NCBI GenBank assembly: GCA_002352205.1
Contig: DEHZ01000008.1
Span: forward strand, 52,547-116,546
Length of the DNA stretch: 64,000 bases
Source of the DNA: Flavobacterium sp. UBA2787
GTDB taxonomy: Bacteria > Bacteroidota > Bacteroidia > Flavobacteriales > Flavobacteriaceae
Direction of reading: 5' to 3'
In this document: in pieces, positions 20,597 through 28,492 of the stretch
How positions within the stretch are numbered: the first letter of the stretch is position 1
Layout: each line of letters starts with the position of its first letter
Program-made: the position numbers and the translations under genes
The notes under the pieces: model-generated
Seen by the model: only the letters and a program-made list of their open reading frames with translations
Told to the model about the DNA's origin: nothing
Databases searched by the model: none

Positions 20597-22600
20597 ATGG
20601 AAGCAATTCAAACCAAATCATTTAAAGATCAAATCACAGAAGGAATTCCAACCGAGTTACCTTCTCCAAAACAATATGAAATTGACATAAATCACGCTCC
20701 AAAACGAAAAGAAATTCTTTCGGATGAAGAAAAAAAGTTAGCTCTTCGCAATGCATTACGTTATTTTGAACCAAAACAACACGCTACTCTCCTACCCGAA
20801 TTCAAAGAAGAATTAGAAAAATACGGTCGAATTTATATGTATCGTCTTCGTCCGGATTATAGAATGTATGCACGACCAATTTCAGAATATCCCGGAAAAA
20901 GCGAACAGGCAAAAGCCATAATGTTAATGATTCAAAATAATTTGGATTATGCGGTGGCTCAACATCCACACGAATTGATTACGTATGGCGGAAACGGTGC
21001 TGTTTTTCAAAACTGGGCACAATATCGACTAACGATGAAATACCTTTCTGAAATGACCGATGAGCAAACGTTAGTAATGTATTCGGGTCATCCGATGGGA
21101 TTATTTCCTTCCCACAAAGATGCTCCAAGAGTTGTCGTAACGAATGGAATGGTGATTCCAAATTATTCCAAACCCGATGATTGGGAAAAAATGAATGCAT
21201 TAGGCGTTTCGCAATACGGTCAAATGACGGCCGGAAGTTATATGTACATTGGTCCGCAAGGAATCGTTCACGGCACAACTATTACGGTTTTGAACGGTTT
21301 TAGAAAAATTAAAAAAAATCCGGAAGGCTCAATTTTTGTCACTTCAGGTTTGGGCGGAATGAGTGGTGCTCAGCCAAAAGCTGGAAACATTGCCGGTTGC
21401 ATCACCATTTGTGCCGAAGTTAATCCGAAAATTACACACATTCGTCACTCGCAAGGTTGGATTAATGAAGTGATTGAAAATGTAGATGATTTAGTAAATC
21501 GTGTTCGAAAAGCTCAAGCTGAAAAAGAAGTGGTTTCCATCGCTTATCTCGGAAATATAGTTGATGTTTGGGAACGATTTGATTCAGAAAATATTCATAT
21601 TGATTTAGGATCAGACCAAACTTCGTTGCACAATCCGTGGGCGGGAGGTTATTATCCTGTTGGAATTTCTTTTGAAGAATCGAATGAGTTAATCGCAAAT
21701 AATCCCGAACTTTTTAAAACGAAAGTGAAAGATACATTGGTTCGTCACGCGGCAGCAATCAACAAACACACAGCTAAAGGAACGTATTTCTTTGATTACG
21801 GAAATGCCTTTTTATTAGAGGCTTCTCGTGCCGGTGCTGATGTGATGGCAGAAGACGGCATTCGTTTTAAATACCCGAGTTATGTGCAAGACATTATGGG
21901 GCCAATGTGTTTTGATTATGGATTTGGTCCGTTCCGATGGGTTTGTGCCAGCGGAAAACAGGAAGATTTAGCCAAAACCGATCAAATTGCTTGTGATGTT
22001 TTGGAAGAAATGGCTAAAACCGCTCCAATCGAAATCCAACAGCAAATGCAGGATAATATTAAGTGGATTAAAGAAGCTCAGAAAAATAAATTAGTCGTGG
22101 GTTCCCAAGCCCGAATTTTATATGCCGATGCAGAAGGCAGAATGAAAATTGCCGAAGCATTCAACAAAGCCATTGCTAAAAACGAAATTGGTTTTGTCAT
22201 TTTAGGAAGAGATCACCACGATGTTTCCGGAACCGATTCACCTTATCGAGAAACGTCCAATATTTATGATGGTTCGAGTTTTACAGCAGATATGGCGATT
22301 CACAACGTGATTGGCGACAGTTTCCGTGGAGCAACTTGGGTATCAATACATAACGGCGGCGGAGTTGGCTGGGGCGAAGTAATTAACGGCGGATTTGGTA
22401 TGGTTCTTGATGGTACAGAGGATAGCGACAGACGATTAAAATCGATGTTGTTTTGGGATGTAAATAATGGAATCGCCCGAAGAAATTGGGCCCGCAACGA
22501 AGGTGCTATTTTCGCAATTAAAAGAGCGATGGAGACGCAACCTTTATTGAAAGTTACCATCCCTAATTTAGTAGATGATGAATTGTTTAAAATGGTTTAA
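20597..22600 (+). CDS. hutU: Urocanate hydratase
   Basis: Catalyses the second step of histidine degradation, urocanate to 4-imidazolone-5-propionate, in the cytoplasm, with tightly bound NAD+. The NAD-binding stretch TSGLGGMSGAQPKAGN lies near 249-264. YGFGPFRWVCASG near 438-450 carries the conserved cysteine region, and the C-terminal HHDVSGTDSPYRETS and SIHNGGGVGWGEVINGG motifs are present. At 667 residues it is longer than the roughly 550-residue enterobacterial type, as is usual for the Bacteroidota form. No other hut gene is adjacent, so the rest of the pathway must be elsewhere. Codon use and composition resemble the neighbours. Confidence 0.95.
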   Translation: MEAIQTKSFKDQITEGIPTELPSPKQYEIDINHAPKRKEILSDEEKKLALRNALRYFEPKQHATLLPEFKEELEKYGRIYMYRLRPDYRMYARPISEYPGKSEQAKAIMLMIQNNLDYAVAQHPHELITYGGNGAVFQNWAQYRLTMKYLSEMTDEQTLVMYSGHPMGLFPSHKDAPRVVVTNGMVIPNYSKPDDWEKMNALGVSQYGQMTAGSYMYIGPQGIVHGTTITVLNGFRKIKKNPEGSIFVTSGLGGMSGAQPKAGNIAGCITICAEVNPKITHIRHSQGWINEVIENVDDLVNRVRKAQAEKEVVSIAYLGNIVDVWERFDSENIHIDLGSDQTSLHNPWAGGYYPVGISFEESNELIANNPELFKTKVKDTLVRHAAAINKHTAKGTYFFDYGNAFLLEASRAGADVMAEDGIRFKYPSYVQDIMGPMCFDYGFGPFRWVCASGKQEDLAKTDQIACDVLEEMAKTAPIEIQQQMQDNIKWIKEAQKNKLVVGSQARILYADAEGRMKIAEAFNKAIAKNEIGFVILGRDHHDVSGTDSPYRETSNIYDGSSFTADMAIHNVIGDSFRGATWVSIHNGGGVGWGEVINGGFGMVLDGTEDSDRRLKSMLFWDVNNGIARRNWARNEGAIFAIKRAMETQPLLKVTIPNLVDDELFKMV

Positions 22601-22693
22601 GATTGTTTGATTTTGTTTAAGGTTGTTAACCTCTGCACAATTTAAACCCCTTTTAAACCCTAAACAATTAAACTTTTAAACAAAAAATACACT

Positions 22694-23230
22694 ATGAAAA
22701 CACTCAAATTTTTACCCCTACTTCTACTCTTTACACTCGCTTCGTGCAGCTCCGTAAGAGTATATTCTGATTACGACAAAAATGCCGATTTTAATCAGTA
22801 CAAAACCTATGCTTTTCAAAAAAGCGGCATTGACAAAGTCGAAATTTCCGATTTAGACAAAAAAAGAATCCTTCGTGCCATTGACGAACAAATGACTGCG
22901 AAAGGTTTTACCAAAAGTGAATCGCCTGATTTGTTGGTGAATATTTTTACCAAAGAACGTGAACAAGTGGACGTAAACCAATTCAACGCCGGATGGGGTT
23001 GGGGATGGGGATGGGGTTGGAATCCATGGATGTGGGGAGGCACCAACACCAGCGTTTCAAGACATACCGAAGGCACTTTGTTCATCGATTTGATTGACAA
23101 CAAGAAAAAAGAATTAATCTGGCAAGGTGAAGGCGTTGGTGTGCTCACCAAAAACGTAGATAAAAAAGACGAACGCGTAAATGAATTTGTGGCTAAGATT
23201 TTAGCTCAATATCCACCGAAGAAGAAGTAG
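22694..23230 (+). CDS. DUF4136 lipoprotein with Gly-Trp repeat
   Basis: A 178-residue predicted lipoprotein with lipobox FTLASC (Cys18). Residues 20-178 match the DUF4136 pattern (SVRVYSDYDKNADFNQYKTYAF; near the end LFIDLIDNKKKELIWQGEG). A tandem GWGWGWGWGW run followed by NPWMWGG lies near residues 98-112. The underlying DNA carries four GGGG blocks with 2-nt spacers, a candidate G-quadruplex. The protein is likely anchored in the outer or inner membrane facing the periplasm; function is unknown. It is followed by a hairpin terminator and is the last gene before the Gabija operon. Confidence 0.88.
   Translation: MKTLKFLPLLLLFTLASCSSVRVYSDYDKNADFNQYKTYAFQKSGIDKVEISDLDKKRILRAIDEQMTAKGFTKSESPDLLVNIFTKEREQVDVNQFNAGWGWGWGWGWNPWMWGGTNTSVSRHTEGTLFIDLIDNKKKELIWQGEGVGVLTKNVDKKDERVNEFVAKILAQYPPKKK
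22995..23016 (+). other. G-quadruplex-forming motif (four GGGG blocks)
   Basis: Four consecutive GGGG runs separated by TT, AT and AT lie on the coding strand inside the DUF4136 gene. It would satisfy any standard G4 pattern and stands out in this AT-rich region. It is at least partly explained by the GW codon repeat. Confidence 0.7.
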
Positions 23231-23269
23231 GGAGTTTTCAGTCGCAGATTTCAGTCACGCTGAATAGAT

Positions 23270-23302
23270 AGAACCGGAGTAGAGATGCTTCGGTTTTTTT
23301 TA
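23270..23302 (+). terminator. Rho-independent terminator after the DUF4136 gene
   Basis: AACCGGAG pairs with CTTCGGTT (one wobble) across an 8-nt loop and runs into a T-tract. Confidence 0.8.
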
Positions 23303-23344
23303 TGCTGTAAGGTTTCTGATTTATTTTTTAAAAACTTCCTCAAA

Positions 23345-23360
23345 TTACGGATTTCCGTAA
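23345..23360. promoter_or_regulatory. Inverted repeat upstream of gajA (possible operator)
   Basis: TTACGGA-TT-TCCGTAA is a perfect 7-2-7 inverted repeat 107 bp upstream of the gajA start. TAGTTTTA at 23382-23389, one mismatch from TAnnTTTG, lies 21 nt further on. It may be an operator of the defence operon; the binding protein is unknown. Confidence 0.35.
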
Positions 23361-23467
23361 AAATTTTGCATTTTTAGTTTATAGTTTTACAGAAAAGTGT
23401 TAATAAGTAAAATTGACAATAACTTTTGGAAATGTTAAATTAGCAAATTATTGAAAATCAAAAACAA

Positions 23468-25228
23468 ATGTACATATCAGAACTTAAACTTTGGAATTTT
23501 AGAAAGTACGGATCAAATAATCCTTTCGATTTAAATAATCCCGATTTAACTGTACCTTTTAGTAAAGGTTTGAATGTATTAATTGGTGAAAACGATTCTG
23601 GTAAAAGTGCCATTTTAGATGCTATTAAGTTAGTTCTCAAAACTCATGCTTACGAATGGATTAAAGTTGAAAAAGAGGATTTTTATAGTGAAACTGATAA
23701 ATTAAGAATAGAATTAGAATTTTCAGGTATGTCTGATGATGAAGCCAAACATTTTATTGAATGGTTGGGTTGGGAAGATGAAGAGATTGAAGAAGGAAAA
23801 TTTGAGAAACGTCCAAAACTTATTTTGATTTATCAAGCAGAATACAGAAATAATAGAGTTATTCCATCTGATGTGAAAGCTGGAATGGATGGAACTGGTC
23901 ACTTATTAAATGCAGACGCAAGAGATTATTTAAAATGCACCTATCTAAAAGCTTTGAGAGATGCAGATAGCGAATTAACAGCGAAGAAAAACTCTAGGCT
24001 TTCACAAGTCCTAAAAGAACATTCGCTTTTTAAAAAGACTGAAGGTATAAAACATGACTTTGAAAATCAATTCAAAATAATAAATGATGAAATCACAAAT
24101 GATTTCAAAATAGACCCTAAAAAGAAAGGATATAAAGAAAAAATAAAAGATGTTATCGATGATTTTCTAGAAGGTTTTATTGACAGCAAACATAAAGGAG
24201 AATTTTCTTTTGGAAATCCTGACATAAAAAACATTTTAGAAAAATTATCTTTAGGAATTGAAGAACAAAATGGTTTAGGGCTTGGCACAATGAATCGTTT
24301 GTATATGGCAGCCGAATTGTTACACTTAAGAAAAGAAAATTGGAATGGCTTAAAACTCTGCATGATTGAAGAACTTGAGGCTCATTTACATCCACAAGCA
24401 CAAATGAAAATTATTGACAAATTAAGCAAAGAAGTTAACATTCAATTTATCTTAACAACTCACAGCCCAAATATTGCATCAAAAATTGATTTAAAATCTT
24501 TAATAATCTGCAAAAATAAAGATGTTTTTCCAATGGGCGAAGGAAATACAAAACTTGAAAACAAGGATTATATTTATCTAAAACGCTTTTTGGATGTTAC
24601 AAAATCAAATTTATTTTTCGCAAAAGGAATAATTATAGTTGAAGGTTGGTCAGAAGAAATTTTAATTCCTGAAATAGCAAAAAATCTAGGTCTTGATTTA
24701 ACTAAAAAAGAAGTTTCAGTAGTTAATGTGGCATCAGTTGCATATTTACATTTTGCAAAAATATTTTTAAGAAATGACAGCACTAAAGATATGAAAGTTC
24801 CTGTTGCAATTGTAACCGATTTAGACAATAAACCTGATGAAAATGGAGATTTTAACGACGGAGATGAAAAAACTAAAACAAAAAGAACGAATTTAAATTT
24901 ACTTGAATCAGAACTAAAAAATACAAGTGTTACTCTAGGACTTGCTAAACAATGGACTCTAGAATGGTGTCTCCATAAATCTACAAGTTTATCAAAACTA
25001 TTTCAAGAATCTGTTTCCGAAGTTCATCCGCAAATATTCAATGCTGAAAAGGTAAATTTTGAAAGTGAATTAATTTTACGATTAAAGAATAAAGGAATTG
25101 ACAAAGTAAAGATTGCTTCAACATTAGCAGGAAAAATAGAGAATTCAAAAGATTTAACAATTGATGAAAATGATGAATATATAGATTATTTAATCAAAGC
25201 AATAAAACATGCTTGCAATGAAAATTGA
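23468..25228 (+). CDS. gajA: Gabija defence system nuclease GajA (OLD-family ATPase/TOPRIM)
   Basis: DNA-nicking effector of the Gabija anti-phage system, which in characterised systems is inhibited by NTPs and activated when a phage depletes them. The 586 residues match GajA size. The N-terminal ABC-type ATPase has Walker A GENDSGKS at 40-47, a signature-like GLGLGTMNRLYM near 269-280, Walker B LCMIEELEAHLHPQ near 297-310, and the H-loop TTHSP at 330-334. The C-terminal TOPRIM domain has E392 (VEGWSEE) and the D451-x-D453 pair (VTDLDNKPD), the expected metal ligands. It overlaps the following helicase gene by 20 bp, as expected for the two-gene Gabija operon. A stand-alone OLD nuclease would lack the adjacent UvrD-like partner. 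Confidence 0.9.
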   Translation: MYISELKLWNFRKYGSNNPFDLNNPDLTVPFSKGLNVLIGENDSGKSAILDAIKLVLKTHAYEWIKVEKEDFYSETDKLRIELEFSGMSDDEAKHFIEWLGWEDEEIEEGKFEKRPKLILIYQAEYRNNRVIPSDVKAGMDGTGHLLNADARDYLKCTYLKALRDADSELTAKKNSRLSQVLKEHSLFKKTEGIKHDFENQFKIINDEITNDFKIDPKKKGYKEKIKDVIDDFLEGFIDSKHKGEFSFGNPDIKNILEKLSLGIEEQNGLGLGTMNRLYMAAELLHLRKENWNGLKLCMIEELEAHLHPQAQMKIIDKLSKEVNIQFILTTHSPNIASKIDLKSLIICKNKDVFPMGEGNTKLENKDYIYLKRFLDVTKSNLFFAKGIIIVEGWSEEILIPEIAKNLGLDLTKKEVSVVNVASVAYLHFAKIFLRNDSTKDMKVPVAIVTDLDNKPDENGDFNDGDEKTKTKRTNLNLLESELKNTSVTLGLAKQWTLEWCLHKSTSLSKLFQESVSEVHPQIFNAEKVNFESELILRLKNKGIDKVKIASTLAGKIENSKDLTIDENDEYIDYLIKAIKHACNEN

Positions 25229-27305
25229 GATAGATGATAAACACATAAAAGAAGCTGAAAACATTTTTATTGGAGGAAAACCTTTTGATGAAGAACGTAT
25301 TAATTTTATAAAAAAACTTGATACTTGTGATTTACTTGCAGTTCCTGGAAGCGGAAAAACAACTGCCTTGATTGCAAAGCTATATTGTTTGTCTCAAAAA
25401 TTGCCTTTTACTGATGGTTCGGGTATTTTAGTTTTAGCACACACTAATCATGTTATTGATGAAATAGAAAATAAATTAAAGATACATTGTCCACACCTTT
25501 TTGAATATCCAAACTTTATTGGGACTGTACAAAGTTTTGTAAATAATTTTTTGGCTATACCATTTTATGAAAATAAAAACAAAAAAAGAATAAATAGGAT
25601 TGACGATGATTTTCATGATTACTGTCTTAACGAAGTTATTCTTGAGACTTTTAGTGCAAATAAAAATCTTAAACATATCTATAGAACACCAAATATTCCT
25701 TGGAAGTATAATTTTGAATTATCTAACACCCCAAATCAAATTATTAATTTGGAAACTAAAGAGAGAATACAAATTTCTAAACCTAGAGGTAGGTCTAAAA
25801 ATTATATAGATTGGGATGATTTAACAAAGACTAAAGTTGAAGAAAATTTATATAAAATTAAATTGAATTTATTGAAGAATGGTATTTTGAATTATAATGA
25901 TAGCTTCTTTTTCTCTAGAATATATGTTAATAAATATCCGCAAATAAAAATAATACTTCAAAAACGTTTCAAATATGTTTTTATAGATGAAATGCAAGAT
26001 TTGGATGAATCTCAAATTAAAATTATTGATGATATTTTCTTTAGTGAAAATTCAAAAACTATAATTCAAAGAATTGGTGATATCAATCAATCTATTTATA
26101 GTTCCGGCAAAAAAATAAAAGTAGAATGTGATTGGAAACCTAGAAAAATAGAGTATTTAAAAAGCTCATACCGTTTAACAGAAGAAATTGCATGTTTAGT
26201 AAATGGCTTTACATTAGATCCACAAAAAGATGAAAATAAAAATCCACGTTTTGTTGTAAAAGGAATGAATAAACTTGAAAAAAACATAAAACCGAATCTG
26301 ATTTTATTTAATAAAGACACAACGGGAGAACAATTACAGCAAAAATTTAAAGATTTAATAAACGCAAATAATTTGCTAGAATGTGAAGAGAACATTAAAA
26401 ATGGTTTTAAAATAATTGGCTGGAGTACGGTTTGGGATAAGGATGAACAAAAGCAAAGTAAAGATGGCATAAATAAAATTCGTCTTAAAGATTTGTTTAC
26501 AGGATATTCCAAAGAAAGTAAAGCTAAAAAAGAAGATTTTGATTGTCTAAAAAAGCACCTACAATTATTTGACCAAGAAAAACATACTTTAGAAGCAGTT
26601 AGAAAGTCTATTTTAAATTCTTTCATCAGAATTTTAAGGTTTGAAGATATTTATTTTGATTTAGAAACAAAAAAGCACTTTAGAAAAAGTACATTAATTG
26701 TATTTATAAAAAATCAAGGAGAGGAAGTCTATAATAATTTTAAAGCAAATCTATTTCATTGGTGCTTTTACCTTGTAACAAAGAATGATTATGAAAATAT
26801 TTACAAAAAGGTAAAAGAATACATTTCAAATATTTTTATTAAATGGAATTGGTATAATGAAGAAAATTATATTCCGAAAATCATAAACAAATCAACTGAC
26901 TTTATTAATAGTGTGAATTATCAATTTATCGAAATTAATAAAAAAGAAACAATTGAAAAAAAAGAAGTGAAGTGCGAAATTAATATTGAAGTAAGTTCTG
27001 TGCACTCTGTAAAAGGGCAAACTCATTGTGCAACAATGTATATCGAATCAGCATACAAAAAACCTGTTTATGAGACAAATAAATTAAATAAGCAAACTAA
27101 AAAGAATCCTCTTTTCTTTCAAAATCACGATTGTAATAAACCAACTGGTAAAGAAGCAATTAAAATGATGTATGTTGGTTTTTCTCGTCCAACACATTTA
27201 CTATGCTTTGCTGTATTGGAAGATAATATAAATGCAGAAGAGTTATTAAAATTTGAAAATGATGATAGATGGAATGTTGATAAAAAATTAATCGAACTAA
27301 ATTAA
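25209..27305 (+). CDS. gajB: Gabija defence system helicase GajB (UvrD-like)
   Basis: UvrD/Rep-type superfamily 1 helicase-like partner of GajA; in known systems GajB binds the GajA tetramer and is thought to respond to DNA termini. Motif I is AVPGSGKTT at 44-52, motif II FIDEMQD at 258-264, motif III GDINQSIY at 290-297, and the 2A domain motifs SVHSVKGQTH and MMYVGFSRPTHLL occur near the C-terminus. The 698 residues are clearly more than the roughly 500 I recall for the Bacillus protein. The extra length lies mostly between motif III and the VHSVKGQ motif. Start: ATG at 25209; the ATG three codons later is equally possible. The 20-bp overlap with gajA implies translational coupling. Confidence 0.88.
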   Translation: MLAMKIEIDDKHIKEAENIFIGGKPFDEERINFIKKLDTCDLLAVPGSGKTTALIAKLYCLSQKLPFTDGSGILVLAHTNHVIDEIENKLKIHCPHLFEYPNFIGTVQSFVNNFLAIPFYENKNKKRINRIDDDFHDYCLNEVILETFSANKNLKHIYRTPNIPWKYNFELSNTPNQIINLETKERIQISKPRGRSKNYIDWDDLTKTKVEENLYKIKLNLLKNGILNYNDSFFFSRIYVNKYPQIKIILQKRFKYVFIDEMQDLDESQIKIIDDIFFSENSKTIIQRIGDINQSIYSSGKKIKVECDWKPRKIEYLKSSYRLTEEIACLVNGFTLDPQKDENKNPRFVVKGMNKLEKNIKPNLILFNKDTTGEQLQQKFKDLINANNLLECEENIKNGFKIIGWSTVWDKDEQKQSKDGINKIRLKDLFTGYSKESKAKKEDFDCLKKHLQLFDQEKHTLEAVRKSILNSFIRILRFEDIYFDLETKKHFRKSTLIVFIKNQGEEVYNNFKANLFHWCFYLVTKNDYENIYKKVKEYISNIFIKWNWYNEENYIPKIINKSTDFINSVNYQFIEINKKETIEKKEVKCEINIEVSSVHSVKGQTHCATMYIESAYKKPVYETNKLNKQTKKNPLFFQNHDCNKPTGKEAIKMMYVGFSRPTHLLCFAVLEDNINAEELLKFENDDRWNVDKKLIELN

Positions 27306-27359
27306 CTAAAAGGCTCTAAAAACCTTGCAGGATATAAATCTGATGATCTTTTTAAACCC

Positions 27360-27445
27360 AACCCCTAGCACTGATTGCAATGGAAAGCTTTTTAAAAAAA
27401 TTAGTTTTGTTGGCTTTACAAGGCGACAAATCTCGATAGGGGAAG
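27360..27445. repeat. Degenerate intergenic repeat after gajB
   Basis: The stretch begins with CCCCTAGCAC and ends with GATAGGGG, so its outer ends can pair. Its internal GATTGCAATGGAAAGCTTTTT resembles the GATAGCAGTGGAAAGCCTTTT of the element at 34519-34664. It may be a diverged member of that family and may act as a transcription end for gajB. Confidence 0.35.
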
Positions 27446-27468
27446 ACCTAGAAAAAACAAACCTTCAA

Positions 27469-27876
27469 TTATTTATTAAGTAACTTTTCTAAATACGTCA
27501 CCTTGTCTTTTTCAGCTTGAAGCAATCGTTCAAATAATTTTTCCTTTTCATCATAAAGTGCAATTACTTTATCTAAAGGGTTAAAAGTGCATTGATTGTT
27601 TAAAAAATTAGTCCCATGACTACTATCATTAAAAGTATTAAAGAAATTAATTGCCGCTTCTTCAGAAAAGCTTTTTATAGCTTCAGCAGTAACTCCTAAT
27701 TCTTTAGCAATTAACTGTAATTTTTCTTCATCTACAGTCTCACTACCCTCAATGTTTGAAATGGTCTGTTGGCTCACGCCAATAGCCATAGCCAACGCTT
27801 CTTGTTTCATTCCACGTAATTCTCTAATACGGCTAATGTTTCGGCCAATATGTTTTGGTTTTGTCGTCGTGTTCAT
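27469..27876 (-). CDS. XRE-family helix-turn-helix transcriptional regulator
   Basis: A 135-residue DNA-binding protein. The Cro/CI-type HTH spans about residues 10-65 (IGRNISRIRELRGMKQEALAMAIGVSQQTISNIE), followed by an acidic linker and a C-terminal coiled-coil-like helix (about 105-135, DEKEKLFERLLQAEKDKVTYLEKLL) probably used for dimerisation. This architecture is common across Flavobacteria and not restricted to defence islands. It is convergent with gajB, so a role in Gabija control is only a possibility. A TATTTTTG -7 element ends 4 nt before the ATG, suggesting a leaderless mRNA. No partner toxin or phage gene was found beside it. Confidence 0.88.
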   Translation of the reverse strand: MNTTTKPKHIGRNISRIRELRGMKQEALAMAIGVSQQTISNIEGSETVDEEKLQLIAKELGVTAEAIKSFSEEAAINFFNTFNDSSHGTNFLNNQCTFNPLDKVIALYDEKEKLFERLLQAEKDKVTYLEKLLNK

Positions 27877-28492
27877 AATTCAAAAATATAAAAATTAGTA
27901 GTAAAGTCCGGTTAGTAAAATACAAATCGCTCTTGTATCAAACAAATAGCCATCAGGATTCAGCTGTTAGCCAGTTAAGGTTGTCTACACAAAAATAAAC
28001 TTTTTTCATTCAACACAAACCTTTACCCCCACCAAAATTTCAAAATCTAACAAGTAATCCCAATTTCACAATGCTTTTCTCCTACCTACCATCTTCCATC
28101 CCACTTCACATTTTCAAATTGTCAATTTGACACATTCTCAAATTGTCACATTGCCTTTTCCTCTATACCATCGCCCTATCCGAAGTATGGATAGTGTATG
28201 AGTAGTGTATGAAAAACATTATGTCAAATAGCAGTAAAATCCGCTTAACGAAACAATATCTTGCATCCTGGTCAAAGGGTGAATTACCTTTTTTGTCATA
28301 CCAACACGAATTATAGTTAAATTAATAAAAGTCATACAGTATGAGATTCCTCCTTCGTCGGAATGACAAGATTGTGGGGACACTGCCACTGAAAACTGTG
28401 ACTGAGACTGCGACTGAAAACTGTGACTGTGACTGAGAACTAAAAAGAGATTCCTACGGAATGACAAGATTGTGGAAAACTGCGACTGAACA
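27877..28492. repeat. 616-bp gene-free region with several short repeats
   Basis: The region starts with a -7 element for the XRE gene (27881-27888, TATTTTTG on the minus strand). It then holds direct repeats built on CAAATTGTCA near 28104-28150, two copies of GAGATTCCT...GGAATGACAA (28343-28369 and 28447-28466), and ACTGTG/ACTGCG hexamer repeats (28380-28439). ATTCC-tac-GGAAT with an adjacent A-run (28442-28463) can act on the minus strand as the E1 terminator. The 82-codon minus-strand frame here consists of these repeats and is not a gene. Confidence 0.6.
28442..28463 (-). terminator. Possible terminator of the E1 gene
   Basis: On the minus strand ATTCC and GGAAT pair over three bases, followed by a T-rich run. 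It is short but well placed about 30 bp after the E1 stop codon. The hairpin is also part of a dispersed repeat. Confidence 0.4.

Noticed and set aside
26096-26626. 176-codon frame antisense to gajB
   Set aside because: Shadow of the helicase gene; cysteine/phenylalanine-rich reading of Lys/Glu codons; gajB has clear motifs in the other strand.
27469-27876. XRE regulator as part of the Gabija system or of a toxin-antitoxin pair
   Set aside because: It is on the opposite strand, convergent, of a type common across Flavobacteria, and has no adjacent toxin; kept only as a neighbour.
28219-28467. 82-codon minus-strand frame
   Set aside because: Consists of intergenic hexamer/other repeats (SQSQSQ run comes from the repeat); no domain or homology pattern.
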